NCBI RefSeq assembly: GCF_007990545.2
Contig: NZ_AP019829.2
Location: 124,001-188,000 of the forward strand
From: Leptotrichia wadei
GTDB lineage: Bacteria > Fusobacteriota > Fusobacteriia > Fusobacteriales > Leptotrichiaceae
Reading direction: 5' to 3'
Length of the DNA: 64,000 nucleotides
Part shown: positions 53,288-60,903 of the stretch, in pieces
How the letters are laid out: each line of letters starts with the position of its first letter
Position numbering within the stretch: position 1 is the first letter of the stretch
Position numbers and translations under genes: made by a program
Notes under the pieces: model-generated
Database searches by the model: none
What the model saw: the letters and a program-made list of their open reading frames with translations, nothing else
What the model was told of the DNA's origin: nothing

Positions 53288-53593
53288 AAAACCGCCTCCC
53301 GATTTATATTTAAATATTTTTTGTATCTACAAGAATAGTATAGCCCAAAAATTGATAAAAAAAAATGAAATATAGTAATATTTTTCTATAATTTTATAAT
53401 ATTTGTTTATTTATTTACTAATTAAATTTGATATAATTTTAAAAAAGTATTAAGTTAAAATATAAAATCAATATTTTTAAAATAAAAAATAAAGGGTTTT
53501 GTGATATATTAAAAAACTGTGATTAATAAACAGATTAAAGAAAAATATTAATAAATAGTGCCTTGAAATATAGATTATCTAGGAGGAAAAATA

Positions 53594-53640
53594 GTGGGTA
53601 ACATCGCTTGTAGGAACACAGAGGTCGGGGGACTGATATG
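53594..53640 (+). other. Possible 15-codon leader ORF before the FtsZ-like gene
   Basis: AGGAGG at 53581-53586 is spaced well for GTG 53594, which opens 15 codons ending TGA at 53638-53640, overlapping the ATG of the FtsZ-like gene as ATGA. The alternative ribosome site for ATG 53638 is GGGGGA. This suggests coupled translation. No attenuator is visible. The region (53288-53593) upstream holds only AT-rich DNA and divergent promoter sequences. Confidence 0.4.
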
Positions 53641-54573
53641 AAAAACACGTTAAATGGTGTAAAAGTAAAAATAGTGGCTTTGGGAAAAACAGGAAGTAAT
53701 GTAATAAATAAAATGATATTAAATAACATTGTAAGGGCTGATTTTATAGTAATAGACACAGAAAAGTTGAATTTAGACAGTTCAAAAGCTCCCAAAAAAA
53801 TATTTGTGTCATCAATAACTTCATTTGAAGCGATGGAGGATTTAAGAAAACAAACAGAAAAAGAATTTCAAAATGCAGATATGGTGTTTATAATAGCTGA
53901 AATGGGAGAAAAAACAGGAACTCTGCTTTCATCAGCTGTGGCAGAAATTGTAAAATCTATGAATATACTAACTGTTGCAATAGTGTCAAAGCCTTTTGAT
54001 TTTGAAGACCGGAATAAGATAAAACTTGCTAAAAAGGGAAAGGAAAGATTAAAACATTTCGCTGATACTGTAATAGTCATTCCATATCAAAGATTAAATG
54101 ATTTATACGTAAATCTTCCAATAGAAAATATCTATGAAAAAGGAGAAAAAGCCTTTGTTACAATTGTAAAAGGAATATTGGATTTAATAAAAAAACAGGG
54201 AATTGTAAATTTAGACTTTGCAGACATTAAATCTATATTGCAAAACTCAGGCAAAACAGTATTGGGCTTTGGAAAAGCACACGGAGAGGACAGAGCAAAA
54301 AAAGCGGTAGAACAGGCACTAAATACCCCACTTTTAGAACGTTCAATAAAAGGTGCAGGAAAAATACTAATGAATATAACCTCAGGAAATGACATACGTC
54401 TGGAAGAAATCAGCCAAATTGCCACAGCAGTAGCCACAAGTACTGAAAATCCAGATTTATTTCTCGCATGGGGAACAGTCTTTGAAGAAACTAAATTTGA
54501 AAATCCTGAAGATTTTGAACAAAAAGGGAGCTGTGTAAAAGTATATTTGATTGCAACAGATTTTCGTAATTAA
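53638..54573 (+). CDS. Divergent FtsZ-like protein A (tubulin fold, degenerate GTP loop)
   Basis: A 311-residue FtsZ relative. Similarity is clear in the second half: NLDFADIKSIL (191-201, the T7 loop with both catalytic Asp), GFGKAHGEDRAKKAVEQAL, PLLERSIKGA and ILMNITSGNDI. The nucleotide-binding side is altered: loop T1 is GKTGSN instead of GGGGGN, the T3 GAGANP loop is missing, and the T4 signature GGGTGTG reads GEKTGTL (90-96). It ends at the domain edge with no C-terminal linker or FtsA-binding peptide. So it may cap or regulate FtsZ filaments and not form a ring itself. A second copy lies at 55412. Binding of GTP is doubtful but untested. Confidence 0.85.
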   Translation: MKNTLNGVKVKIVALGKTGSNVINKMILNNIVRADFIVIDTEKLNLDSSKAPKKIFVSSITSFEAMEDLRKQTEKEFQNADMVFIIAEMGEKTGTLLSSAVAEIVKSMNILTVAIVSKPFDFEDRNKIKLAKKGKERLKHFADTVIVIPYQRLNDLYVNLPIENIYEKGEKAFVTIVKGILDLIKKQGIVNLDFADIKSILQNSGKTVLGFGKAHGEDRAKKAVEQALNTPLLERSIKGAGKILMNITSGNDIRLEEISQIATAVATSTENPDLFLAWGTVFEETKFENPEDFEQKGSCVKVYLIATDFRN

Positions 54574-54615
54574 TAAAAATAATTTAAAAATTTATAAATA
54601 AAAAAAGAAAAAGTA

Positions 54616-54643
54616 TTGACTAATCAATTAGATATGATATAAT
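54616..54643 (+). promoter_or_regulatory. Promoter of the ToxI/ToxN locus
   Basis: TTGACT (54616-54621) and a perfect TATAAT (54638-54643) with a 16-base spacer. The start near 54650 lies 14 bases before the first antitoxin repeat. Confidence 0.8.
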
Positions 54644-54663
54644 TACATTGAAAGAAAAAGTTT

Positions 54664-54780
54664 AAAAACAGGTGTTCCACTACCTTAAAATGAAGGACAG
54701 ATAAAAACAGGTGTTCCACTACCTTAAAATGAAGGACAGATAAAAACAGGTGTTGCACTACCTTAAAATGAAGCAACTTT
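54664..54780 (+). ncRNA. toxI: ToxI-type antitoxin RNA: three 39-base tandem repeats
   Basis: Units at 54664-54702, 54703-54741 and 54742-54780. The first two are identical; the third differs at few sites and has a changed end. A C-G pair at 54677/54696 in unit 1 is a G-C pair at 54755/54774 in unit 3, and the stem GTTGC/GCAAC there is extended, so a base-paired structure is conserved. In the known type III systems such repeats are cut by the toxin into pseudoknotted RNAs that hold it inactive. A promoter precedes and a terminator plus ToxN gene follow, the classical order. Confidence 0.88.
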
Positions 54781-54786
54781 AAATGC

Positions 54787-54814
54787 AAAGCTACCAATTA
54801 TGGTAGCTTTTTTT
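54787..54814 (+). terminator. Terminator between antitoxin repeats and toxN
   Basis: AAAGCTACC (54787-54795) pairs perfectly with GGTAGCTTT (54802-54810) around a 6-base loop, followed by TTTT. In type III systems this leaky terminator keeps antitoxin RNA in excess over toxin mRNA. Confidence 0.9.
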
Positions 54815-54826
54815 CGAGGGGGAATT

Positions 54827-55339
54827 ATGAGGTTATATGAAGTAGATGAAAGTTATATAAATTATTTGAAACTTTTTGACAATAGAGTTTTAAATTATTC
54901 AGGAGAAAATTATACAAAAACACGAAAATATATTGGGGTGCTTTTAAAAGTGAATAATTGTGATTATTTGGCACCGTTATCATCTCCAAATAAAAAAAGT
55001 GATTATACTAATGGAAAAATACGAAAGTCAAATAATTTTATTATCAGAATTACCGATAAACAAAGAAATATTTTACTGGGAACTATAAAAATAAGCAATA
55101 TGATTCCAATTTTTGATAAAACGGTAATTAAATATTATGATATTCACAAGGAAACAGATGAAGGCTACAAGAAATTAATTTTAAAGGAATTAAGATTTAT
55201 TTATGCTAATAAAGAAAAAATTAAAAAAACAGCAATAAAATTATACAATCAAAAAATACATAATATGTCAATGGACTATATAAAGCATACGATTGATTTT
55301 TTATTATTAGAAGAAAAGGCGAAATTGTATAAAAAATAG
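54827..55339 (+). CDS. toxN: ToxN/AbiQ-family endoribonuclease toxin (type III TA)
   Basis: A 170-residue toxin of the ToxN/AbiQ family, close to the typical 171. Marks are LYEVDESYINYLKLFDNRV at the start, the block IGVLLKVNNCDYLAPLSSP (a family signature), NMIPIFDKTVI, YKKLILKELRFIYANKEKI and an ending SMDYIKHTIDFLLLEEKAKLY. It cleaves RNA in A-rich sites and its own antitoxin precursor; members stop phage by abortive infection. Start ATG 54827 has GAGGGGG 6 bases upstream. It lies directly after the antitoxin repeats and terminator and is bounded by two FtsZ-like genes. Confidence 0.9.
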   Translation: MRLYEVDESYINYLKLFDNRVLNYSGENYTKTRKYIGVLLKVNNCDYLAPLSSPNKKSDYTNGKIRKSNNFIIRITDKQRNILLGTIKISNMIPIFDKTVIKYYDIHKETDEGYKKLILKELRFIYANKEKIKKTAIKLYNQKIHNMSMDYIKHTIDFLLLEEKAKLYKK

Positions 55340-55411
55340 TAAAAAAATTTAACTGTATTTTGGAAAAATATGTTAAAATATAGAAAATTTTACAATTAAA
55401 GGAGAAGAAAA

Positions 55412-56260
55412 ATGGATGGTGTTGGAATAAAAGTTATTGGAATCGGTACAGTGGGAAATGATGTCTTGAATAAGATGATGAAAAAAGAGATTGCAGAAGT
55501 TGGATTTGTAGGAATTGATACAAATCAAGAGAATTTGGATAAACTGAATGTAGAATCAAAAATATTGGCTTCTGAGAATTTAAGTGAAAAAGTGCAGAGT
55601 ACATTAAAAAATACAGGTTTAGTATTTATTTTGACAGAAATGTCGGAAAAGAAAAATAACGAGATAGCCTGCATTGTTTCAGAAGTTGCAAAAACAATGG
55701 GAATATTGACAGTGGTTGTAGTTGCTACATCAATTAATTCAAATGGAGAAAATGATGAAATCAAGAAATTAGAAGAAGTTTCTGATACTGTTATAGTTTT
55801 GCCTCTTAAAAAATTAGTAGAAGCAGATTCTAGTGCAACTTTTGATAAATTATTTGAAAAAAGAGATGAAATTTTTATAAAAAATGTAGAATTTATAACA
55901 AATCTAATAAAAAAACAAGGGGTAGTGAATCTTGATTTTGATGATGTAAAAATAATGCTAGGAAATTCAGGGGAAGGCATAACAGCATTTGGTAAAGGTG
56001 AAGGGCAGGATAAGGTAAAACTTGCTACAGAACAAATAATAAACAGCCCTTTTATAAAAAATCTTCCAAAAGCGAGAAAGATGCTGTTAAGCATTACAGC
56101 AGGACCAGACATTGGATTAACGGATTTACAGGAAGTAAGTATGATTATAAATGAAAAATTTGGAGCAGACCAAACAAATATACTATGGGGATACATTATG
56201 GATGTTGAGCTTGAAGATAAAATTGAAATGGAAATGCTGATAACAGATTTTGCTGAATGA
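55412..56260 (+). CDS. Divergent FtsZ-like protein B (more degenerate)
   Basis: A 282-residue paralogue of the gene at 53638. T7 is kept as NLDFDDVKIML (173-183), followed by GFGKGEGQDK-like AFGKGEGQDKVKLATEQI and SITAGPDIGLTDLQEV. The N-terminal part retains only a Rossmann-like start, IKVIGIGTVGNDVLNKMM, with T4 altered beyond recognition (EMSEKKNNE, 76-84). There is no C-terminal tail. GGAGAAG precedes ATG. The two genes are about 1.8 kb apart with the toxin locus between, which suggests that a tandem pair was split. Canonical ftsZ is not in this window and may exist elsewhere. Confidence 0.8.
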   Translation: MDGVGIKVIGIGTVGNDVLNKMMKKEIAEVGFVGIDTNQENLDKLNVESKILASENLSEKVQSTLKNTGLVFILTEMSEKKNNEIACIVSEVAKTMGILTVVVVATSINSNGENDEIKKLEEVSDTVIVLPLKKLVEADSSATFDKLFEKRDEIFIKNVEFITNLIKKQGVVNLDFDDVKIMLGNSGEGITAFGKGEGQDKVKLATEQIINSPFIKNLPKARKMLLSITAGPDIGLTDLQEVSMIINEKFGADQTNILWGYIMDVELEDKIEMEMLITDFAE

Positions 56261-56311
56261 AGATAATATTGAATTATAATACGAAATCTAATTAAGAAAA
56301 GGAGTATAATT

Positions 56312-56368
56312 GTGAAAGATGAAATAATGTCTGTTTTATCTATTTTAAAAAAATTAAGTTTAAGATAA
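56312..56368 (+). CDS. Tiny ORF (18 codons) after FtsZ-like B
   Basis: GTG 56312 with AAAAGGAG 8 bases upstream opens 18 codons that end at TAA 56368, basic at the end (SILKKLSLR). It could be a leader or a small peptide, or a remnant. Evidence is limited to the ribosome site and a terminator that follows it by 50 bases. Confidence 0.3.
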   Translation: MKDEIMSVLSILKKLSLR

Positions 56369-56418
56369 CAACAACTTTGAGTTTCTTAGACAATTAATAA
56401 CTATATAAAAAATTTCAG

Positions 56419-56458
56419 AGAAGTAAAAGCAGTAAGCTGATACTTCTTTTTCTTTTTT
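56419..56458 (+). terminator. Terminator of the FtsZ-like B transcript
   Basis: AGAAGTA (56419-56425) and inner AGC pair with GCT and TACTTCT (56441-56447), followed by TTTTTC. The gap to rfaE2 (56682) contains one promoter and no gene. Confidence 0.75.
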
Positions 56459-56565
56459 GATGAAAAATTGTCAGAATATACTTAAAACTTCTTAAAATAA
56501 AATTATTGAAATTAGAAAAAATAAAAGTTGAAAAAAATAGAAAACTTTTCTTTTTTTTGAAAAAA

Positions 56566-56576
56566 TGTGGTATAAT
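56566..56576 (+). promoter_or_regulatory. Extended -10 promoter of the rfaE2 operon
   Basis: TGTGGTATAAT with TATAAT at 56571-56576 and the extended TG. No good -35 is seen. Leader is about 100 bases. Confidence 0.5.
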
Positions 56577-56681
56577 TTGATGTATATTGGAACTTTATTT
56601 AAATATTAGAGTTTCAAAAATTGAATATTAAGGATATAAAGGTTAAGTAATTATAGAAATAAAAATATATTGGAGAAAAAA

Positions 56682-57176
56682 TTGAAAAAAAATTTTAAGG
56701 ATAATTTGCTTACTACAGAGGAAATGAGAAAAAAAATAGTGAAATTGCAGAAAGCTGGGAAAAAGATAGTTTTTACTAATGGAGTGTTTGATATTTTGCA
56801 TATTGGGCATTTGACTTATTTGGAAGAAGCTGGAAATTTAGGGGATATTTTGGTTGTTGGTGTGAATAGTGATACTTCGGTTAAGGTCAATAAGGGGGAT
56901 AAAAGACCTATAAATAGTGAAAAAAATAGGGCTTATGTGCTTCTGGGGACTAAGTTTGTAGATTATGCAGTAATTTTTGATGAAAAGACGCCAGAGAAAT
57001 TGCTGGATGTTTTGAGGCCTGATGTTCACGTTAAAGGTGGAGATTATAAAAAAGAGGATTTGCCAGAAACGAAAATCGTGGAAGAAAATGGTGGAGAAGT
57101 GAAAATTTTGTCTTTTGTGGATAATATTTCTACTACTCAAATTATTAATAAAATTATTGAGGCGTATAAAAATTAG
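56682..57176 (+). CDS. rfaE2: D-glycero-beta-D-manno-heptose 1-phosphate adenylyltransferase (RfaE2/HldE-C type)
   Basis: A 164-residue nucleotidyltransferase that makes ADP-heptose for LPS core. The HxGH class motif is in FTNGVFDILHIGHLTYLEEA (about 29-48), then VVGVNSDTSVK, RPDVHVKGGDY and the TTQIINKI end. Start is TTG 56682 with GGAG 6 bases upstream; an in-frame TTG at 56670 has no site. In Gram-negative bacteria this domain is often fused to the kinase RfaE1; here it is free. It opens a run with tsaE, tsaB and ftsY. Confidence 0.9.
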   Translation: MKKNFKDNLLTTEEMRKKIVKLQKAGKKIVFTNGVFDILHIGHLTYLEEAGNLGDILVVGVNSDTSVKVNKGDKRPINSEKNRAYVLLGTKFVDYAVIFDEKTPEKLLDVLRPDVHVKGGDYKKEDLPETKIVEENGGEVKILSFVDNISTTQIINKIIEAYKN

Positions 57177-57203
57177 TTATTAATATTTGGAAATGGGAAA
57201 AAT

Positions 57204-57656
57204 ATGGGAAAAAAAATAATGACATTTGAAGAAATTGATAAATTGGCAATAGCTTTGGCAGAAAAATTGAGAAGTGGTGGCTGTCTAGGGCTTATTGGAG
57301 ATTTGGGAGCTGGGAAGACTACATTTACTAAAAAAATTTGTGAATGTTATAATATTACGGAAAATGTGAAAAGTCCGACATTTACTTATGTTATTGAATA
57401 TACTTCTGGAGATCTGCCTGTGTATCATTTTGATGTTTATAGAATTAGTAATCCTGAGGAAATTTATGAGATTGGGTTTGAGGATTATATTGGGGAAGAT
57501 GGAAGTGTTGTGATTATTGAATGGGCGGATAAGATTTTAGATGAGATGCCTGAATATGCGGTGTTTGTTGAAATAAATCATTATTCGGATGACGCTCGGG
57601 AAGTGTCAGTTTATACGTTTTTGAATGGTGAAAAAGTTGATTTTGAGATTAAATAA
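57204..57656 (+). CDS. tsaE: tRNA t6A synthesis ATPase TsaE
   Basis: A 150-residue ATPase needed with TsaB and TsaD for N6-threonylcarbamoyl-adenosine in tRNAs. The P-loop GDLGAGKTTFTKKI (about 33-46) and YHFDVYRISNPEEIYEIGF with VVIIEWADKI (Walker B-like WADK) are family marks. Start ATG 57204 follows GGGA. It lies 65 bases before tsaB, the normal neighbour in many genomes. TsaD is not in this window. Confidence 0.94.
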   Translation: MGKKIMTFEEIDKLAIALAEKLRSGGCLGLIGDLGAGKTTFTKKICECYNITENVKSPTFTYVIEYTSGDLPVYHFDVYRISNPEEIYEIGFEDYIGEDGSVVIIEWADKILDEMPEYAVFVEINHYSDDAREVSVYTFLNGEKVDFEIK

Positions 57657-57721
57657 TTTTTAAATAAATTTTTTTTACTAAAAATAATTATAAATTGAAA
57701 AAATAAAAAATGGAGAAAAAC

Positions 57722-58486
57722 ATGTTGACATTTGCGATGACGACTACGACTAAGCTGGCTGGATTGTCACTTTATGAAAAGGATAAACTTTTGGGGGAAA
57801 TTCATGTGGAAATGGCTAAGACACATTCTACTACGATTTTGGAGCAAATTGACAGTCTTTTGAAATGGACTGGGAAAAAGCTGGGTGAAATTGAAAATGT
57901 GATTGTTTCGATTGGACCTGGTTCATTTACTGGAGTTAGGATAGCGATTTCAGTTATTAAAGGGATTTTTTTTGGAAAAAATGTGAATTTTTATGAAGTG
58001 AATGAATTAGATGCACTTGGATTTCAAGGGTATTACAATTTGAAGATAAATTTGGAAAATGAGGAGAATGTGAAAATATATTCACTGATTGATTCTCGGA
58101 AGGAAAAAGTTTATTGTGCAGCTTATGAAATTTTTAATGGAAAGGCTGGAAATAGGCTGAAATTAGTAAAAAATTATGAAGTTATGAAATTGGACAATGT
58201 GATTGAGGAAATAATTGAAAATAAACAAAATGGAGAAAACAATAAAAAAATTTATTTGATTGGAGATGCGGTTTTTAATTATAAGGTTAAAATATTGGAT
58301 AAATTGGGAGATTTTGTGAGAATATTTGAAGATAAGAATTTGGCGATTAATACGATGACTTATGTGGAAATGTTTTTAGATGAAAATTTCAAAAATGATG
58401 ATGTTATCGGATTAAAAAAGACTGTTATTTTTAATTTGAAGCCAGATTATCTGGAAAAATCACAGGCGGAAAGGGATAAAAAATAA
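57722..58486 (+). CDS. tsaB: tRNA t6A synthesis protein TsaB
   Basis: A 254-residue ASKHA-fold protein that partners TsaD. I chose ATG 57722, with GGAG 6 bases upstream; an in-frame ATG at 57710 carries that GGAG itself. IVSIGPGSFTGVRIAISVIKG is the diagnostic TsaB block. The usual first motif with Asp (DTST) reads AMTTTT here, so that Asp is missing, as can be tolerated because TsaB is structural. ftsY begins on the last base of its stop codon. Confidence 0.93.
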   Translation: MLTFAMTTTTKLAGLSLYEKDKLLGEIHVEMAKTHSTTILEQIDSLLKWTGKKLGEIENVIVSIGPGSFTGVRIAISVIKGIFFGKNVNFYEVNELDALGFQGYYNLKINLENEENVKIYSLIDSRKEKVYCAAYEIFNGKAGNRLKLVKNYEVMKLDNVIEEIIENKQNGENNKKIYLIGDAVFNYKVKILDKLGDFVRIFEDKNLAINTMTYVEMFLDENFKNDDVIGLKKTVIFNLKPDYLEKSQAERDKK

Positions 58487-59706
58487 TGCTGAAAAATTTT
58501 TTTAAATTTGGAAAAAAGAAAAAGAGTGAGGAAGAGCAAAAGAGCAAACTGGAAAATCAGCTGGATAAGGAAATACAGGAAAGTGAGAACGAAATTGAAA
58601 AAATAAAAAAAGAAACAGAAAATGAAATAAAAAAGGCAGCTGATGAAATTTTAAAAAAAGATAATAAAATTAATAAAGATTCTGAATTTGAAACAAAAAA
58701 GAATATTGGTAAAAATATAGAAGAAAATTCTGATTCTGAAAGTAAATTATCTGAAAATAACCTTGAGAAAAGTGAAAAGACTAAAAAAAAGCCTAAGTTA
58801 AAACCATTAAAAGATAGACTGGCAACTCCTAAAAAGGGATTTTTTGGTAAATTGAAGGAAATGCTTTTGGGGAAAACAATAGATGATGATTTATATGAAG
58901 ATTTGGAGGAATTGCTGATTCAATCGGATATTGGGATGAATATGACAATGCAGCTTGTGGGAGAACTCGAAAAGTCAGTTTCACGAAAAAAACTTAAAAC
59001 ATCAGAACAAATTTATGATGAATTAAAGGAATTGTTAAAGGCTAAACTTGTTTATAATGATGAAAACAATACAAAATTGAAATTACATGAGGGAAAGCTG
59101 AACATTCTTTTGATTGTCGGTGTAAATGGAGTTGGAAAGACTACATCCATTGGGAAAATAGCGAAAAAACTGAAGGATAGCGGAAAAAAGGTTATTATTG
59201 GGGCTGGAGATACGTTTAGAGCCGCTGCAATTGAGCAAGTTGAGGAATGGGGAAGACGGACTGGTGTGGAAGTTATAAAGCAGGCACACGGAAGTGATCC
59301 TGCTGCTGTAATTTTTGATACTGTGAAAACTGCAAAAAATCGTGGATTTGATGTGGCGATACTGGATACGGCTGGAAGACTTCACAATAAACGTGATTTG
59401 ATGAAAGAGCTTGAAAAAATAAATAAAATCATACGTGAGCAGTCTGGAGAAACGGACTTTGAAACTTTACTTGTAATTGACAGCACAACTGGGCAGAATG
59501 GTTTGGAGCAGGCTAGAATATTCAATGAAATTGTAGATTTGACAGGAATTATTTTAACTAAATTTGATGGAACGGCAAAAGGTGGAATTATTTTTCCAAT
59601 TACAGAAGAGCTGAAAAAGCCAATCAAATTTATAGGTGTCGGGGAAGGAATTGAGGATTTGCGGGAATTTGATACAAAGGAATTTGTTGAAGCTATGTTT
59701 GATTAA
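58486..59706 (+). CDS. ftsY: Signal recognition particle receptor FtsY
   Basis: A 406-residue GTPase that docks SRP-bound ribosomes at the membrane. An N-terminal Lys/Glu-rich acidic region (about 10-110) leads to the NG domain: VGVNGVGKTTSIGKIAKKL (about 206-224), GAGDTFRAAAIEQ, ILDTAGRLHNK and LTKFDGTAKGG, closing with GEGIEDLREFDTKEFVEAMF. It begins on the last base of tsaB. Ffh is not in the window. Function is secure. Confidence 0.97.
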   Translation: MLKNFFKFGKKKKSEEEQKSKLENQLDKEIQESENEIEKIKKETENEIKKAADEILKKDNKINKDSEFETKKNIGKNIEENSDSESKLSENNLEKSEKTKKKPKLKPLKDRLATPKKGFFGKLKEMLLGKTIDDDLYEDLEELLIQSDIGMNMTMQLVGELEKSVSRKKLKTSEQIYDELKELLKAKLVYNDENNTKLKLHEGKLNILLIVGVNGVGKTTSIGKIAKKLKDSGKKVIIGAGDTFRAAAIEQVEEWGRRTGVEVIKQAHGSDPAAVIFDTVKTAKNRGFDVAILDTAGRLHNKRDLMKELEKINKIIREQSGETDFETLLVIDSTTGQNGLEQARIFNEIVDLTGIILTKFDGTAKGGIIFPITEELKKPIKFIGVGEGIEDLREFDTKEFVEAMFD

Positions 59707-59735
59707 TAAAAAAATTGAGAAAGGAAAATAAATTT

Positions 59736-60740
59736 ATGAATACATTGACAAATGAATTAAAGGAAAGAGCTAAAAAGCTGAACAAAACTATTATTTTACC
59801 TGAAACAGAAGATGAAAGAGTCTTACGGGCAACTGAAAAAATCATCAATGAAGGAATTGCAAAAATTGCTTTAGTTGGAAATGAAAAGGAAATAAAAGAA
59901 AGAGCGGATAAAATTGGTGTTTCATTGGAGGGTGCAATATTTTATAATCCTGATTCTTGTGCAACAATTGATGCTATGTCGGAACTTTTGAAAAAAAGAA
60001 GAGAAAAAAAGGGAATGACATTTGAAACTGCAAAAGCGATACTTATGTCAGATCCAAGATATTTTGCAGCAATGCTTGTACATCAAGGCAGAGTTGATGG
60101 AATGGTAGCAGGTTCATCTTCTCCAACAGCACACGTTTTAAGAGCGGCAATTCACGTAATTGGACCAAGAGAAGGACTAAAGACAGTATCAAGTTCTTTT
60201 GTTATGATAACAAATACTCCTGAATTTGGAGATAATGGAACATTTGTATATTCAGATGGCGGAGTAATTCCTGACCCTACAGCAATGCAGCTAGCCGATA
60301 TTGCAATTTCTGCAGCTGAAAAAGCTAGATTTACTGCTGGAATAAAAGAACCTAAAGTGGCATTTTTATCATTTTCCACAAAGGGAAGTGCAGATGGAGT
60401 GTCTGTAAGCAAAGTTAGGGAAGCAATTGAAATCTTGAAAGTTAGAAACGTTGATTTCGACTTTGATGGGGAATTACAGCTGGATGCGGCAATTGTGCCA
60501 GAAGTGGCTGCTGCAAAAGCCCCTAACTCAAAAGTGGCAGGACAGGCGAATGTATTAATTTTCCCTGATTTGGATTCAGGAAATATTGGTTATAAATTAA
60601 CACAAAGATTAGCAAAGGCAAAGGCATTGGGACCATTAATTCAAGGATTGGCAAGACCAGTTCATGATTTGTCGAGAGGATGCAGCGTGGAAGATATTGT
60701 GGAAGTTGTGGCGATTACAGCTGTGGAATCTGAAATGTAA
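59736..60740 (+). CDS. pta: Phosphate acetyltransferase
   Basis: Pta converts acetyl-CoA and phosphate to acetyl phosphate in the acetate pathway. ATG 59736 follows AAAGGA; the frame extends 7 codons upstream. The 334-residue protein has IILPETEDERVLRA at the start, the KKGMTFETAKAILMSDPRYF segment, and GRVDGMVAGSSSPTAHVLRA (active-site Ser). It is the short class without the N-terminal DRTGG regulatory domain. ackA follows 160 bases on. Confidence 0.96.
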   Translation: MNTLTNELKERAKKLNKTIILPETEDERVLRATEKIINEGIAKIALVGNEKEIKERADKIGVSLEGAIFYNPDSCATIDAMSELLKKRREKKGMTFETAKAILMSDPRYFAAMLVHQGRVDGMVAGSSSPTAHVLRAAIHVIGPREGLKTVSSSFVMITNTPEFGDNGTFVYSDGGVIPDPTAMQLADIAISAAEKARFTAGIKEPKVAFLSFSTKGSADGVSVSKVREAIEILKVRNVDFDFDGELQLDAAIVPEVAAAKAPNSKVAGQANVLIFPDLDSGNIGYKLTQRLAKAKALGPLIQGLARPVHDLSRGCSVEDIVEVVAITAVESEM

Positions 60741-60843
60741 AAAATCATTAAAATTAAATTTATACTATTGAAATTAAAAGATTTGTAGTCAACTGTAAAA
60801 GAAAAATCATTAAAAGTTAAGCAGTAACATACTTAATATTAAC

Positions 60844-60861
60844 AAAGGGTCAAGACCCCTT
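60844..60861. repeat. Dispersed hairpin repeat between pta and ackA
   Basis: AAAGGGTC pairs with GACCCCTT around AA, one base different from the copies at 39284-39307 and 62226-62247. It is followed by ATCAAAAAAATAAAAAG, like the TGTCAAAAAATAATGTAAG after the first copy. Confidence 0.6.
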
Positions 60862-60903
60862 ATCAAAAAAATAAAAAGTAAAAACATAAATTTGGAGGAG
60901 AAA

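Noticed and set aside
54664-54780. The tandem repeats could be read as a small CRISPR array
   Set aside because: Units join directly with no unique spacers, are followed by a terminator and a ToxN-type gene, and show covariation; this is the type III antitoxin layout.
55525-56196. 223-residue frame on the minus strand over FtsZ-like B
   Set aside because: Shadow frame; composition is repetitive Phe/Ser-rich as expected from the antisense of this AT-rich gene, and there is no ribosome site.
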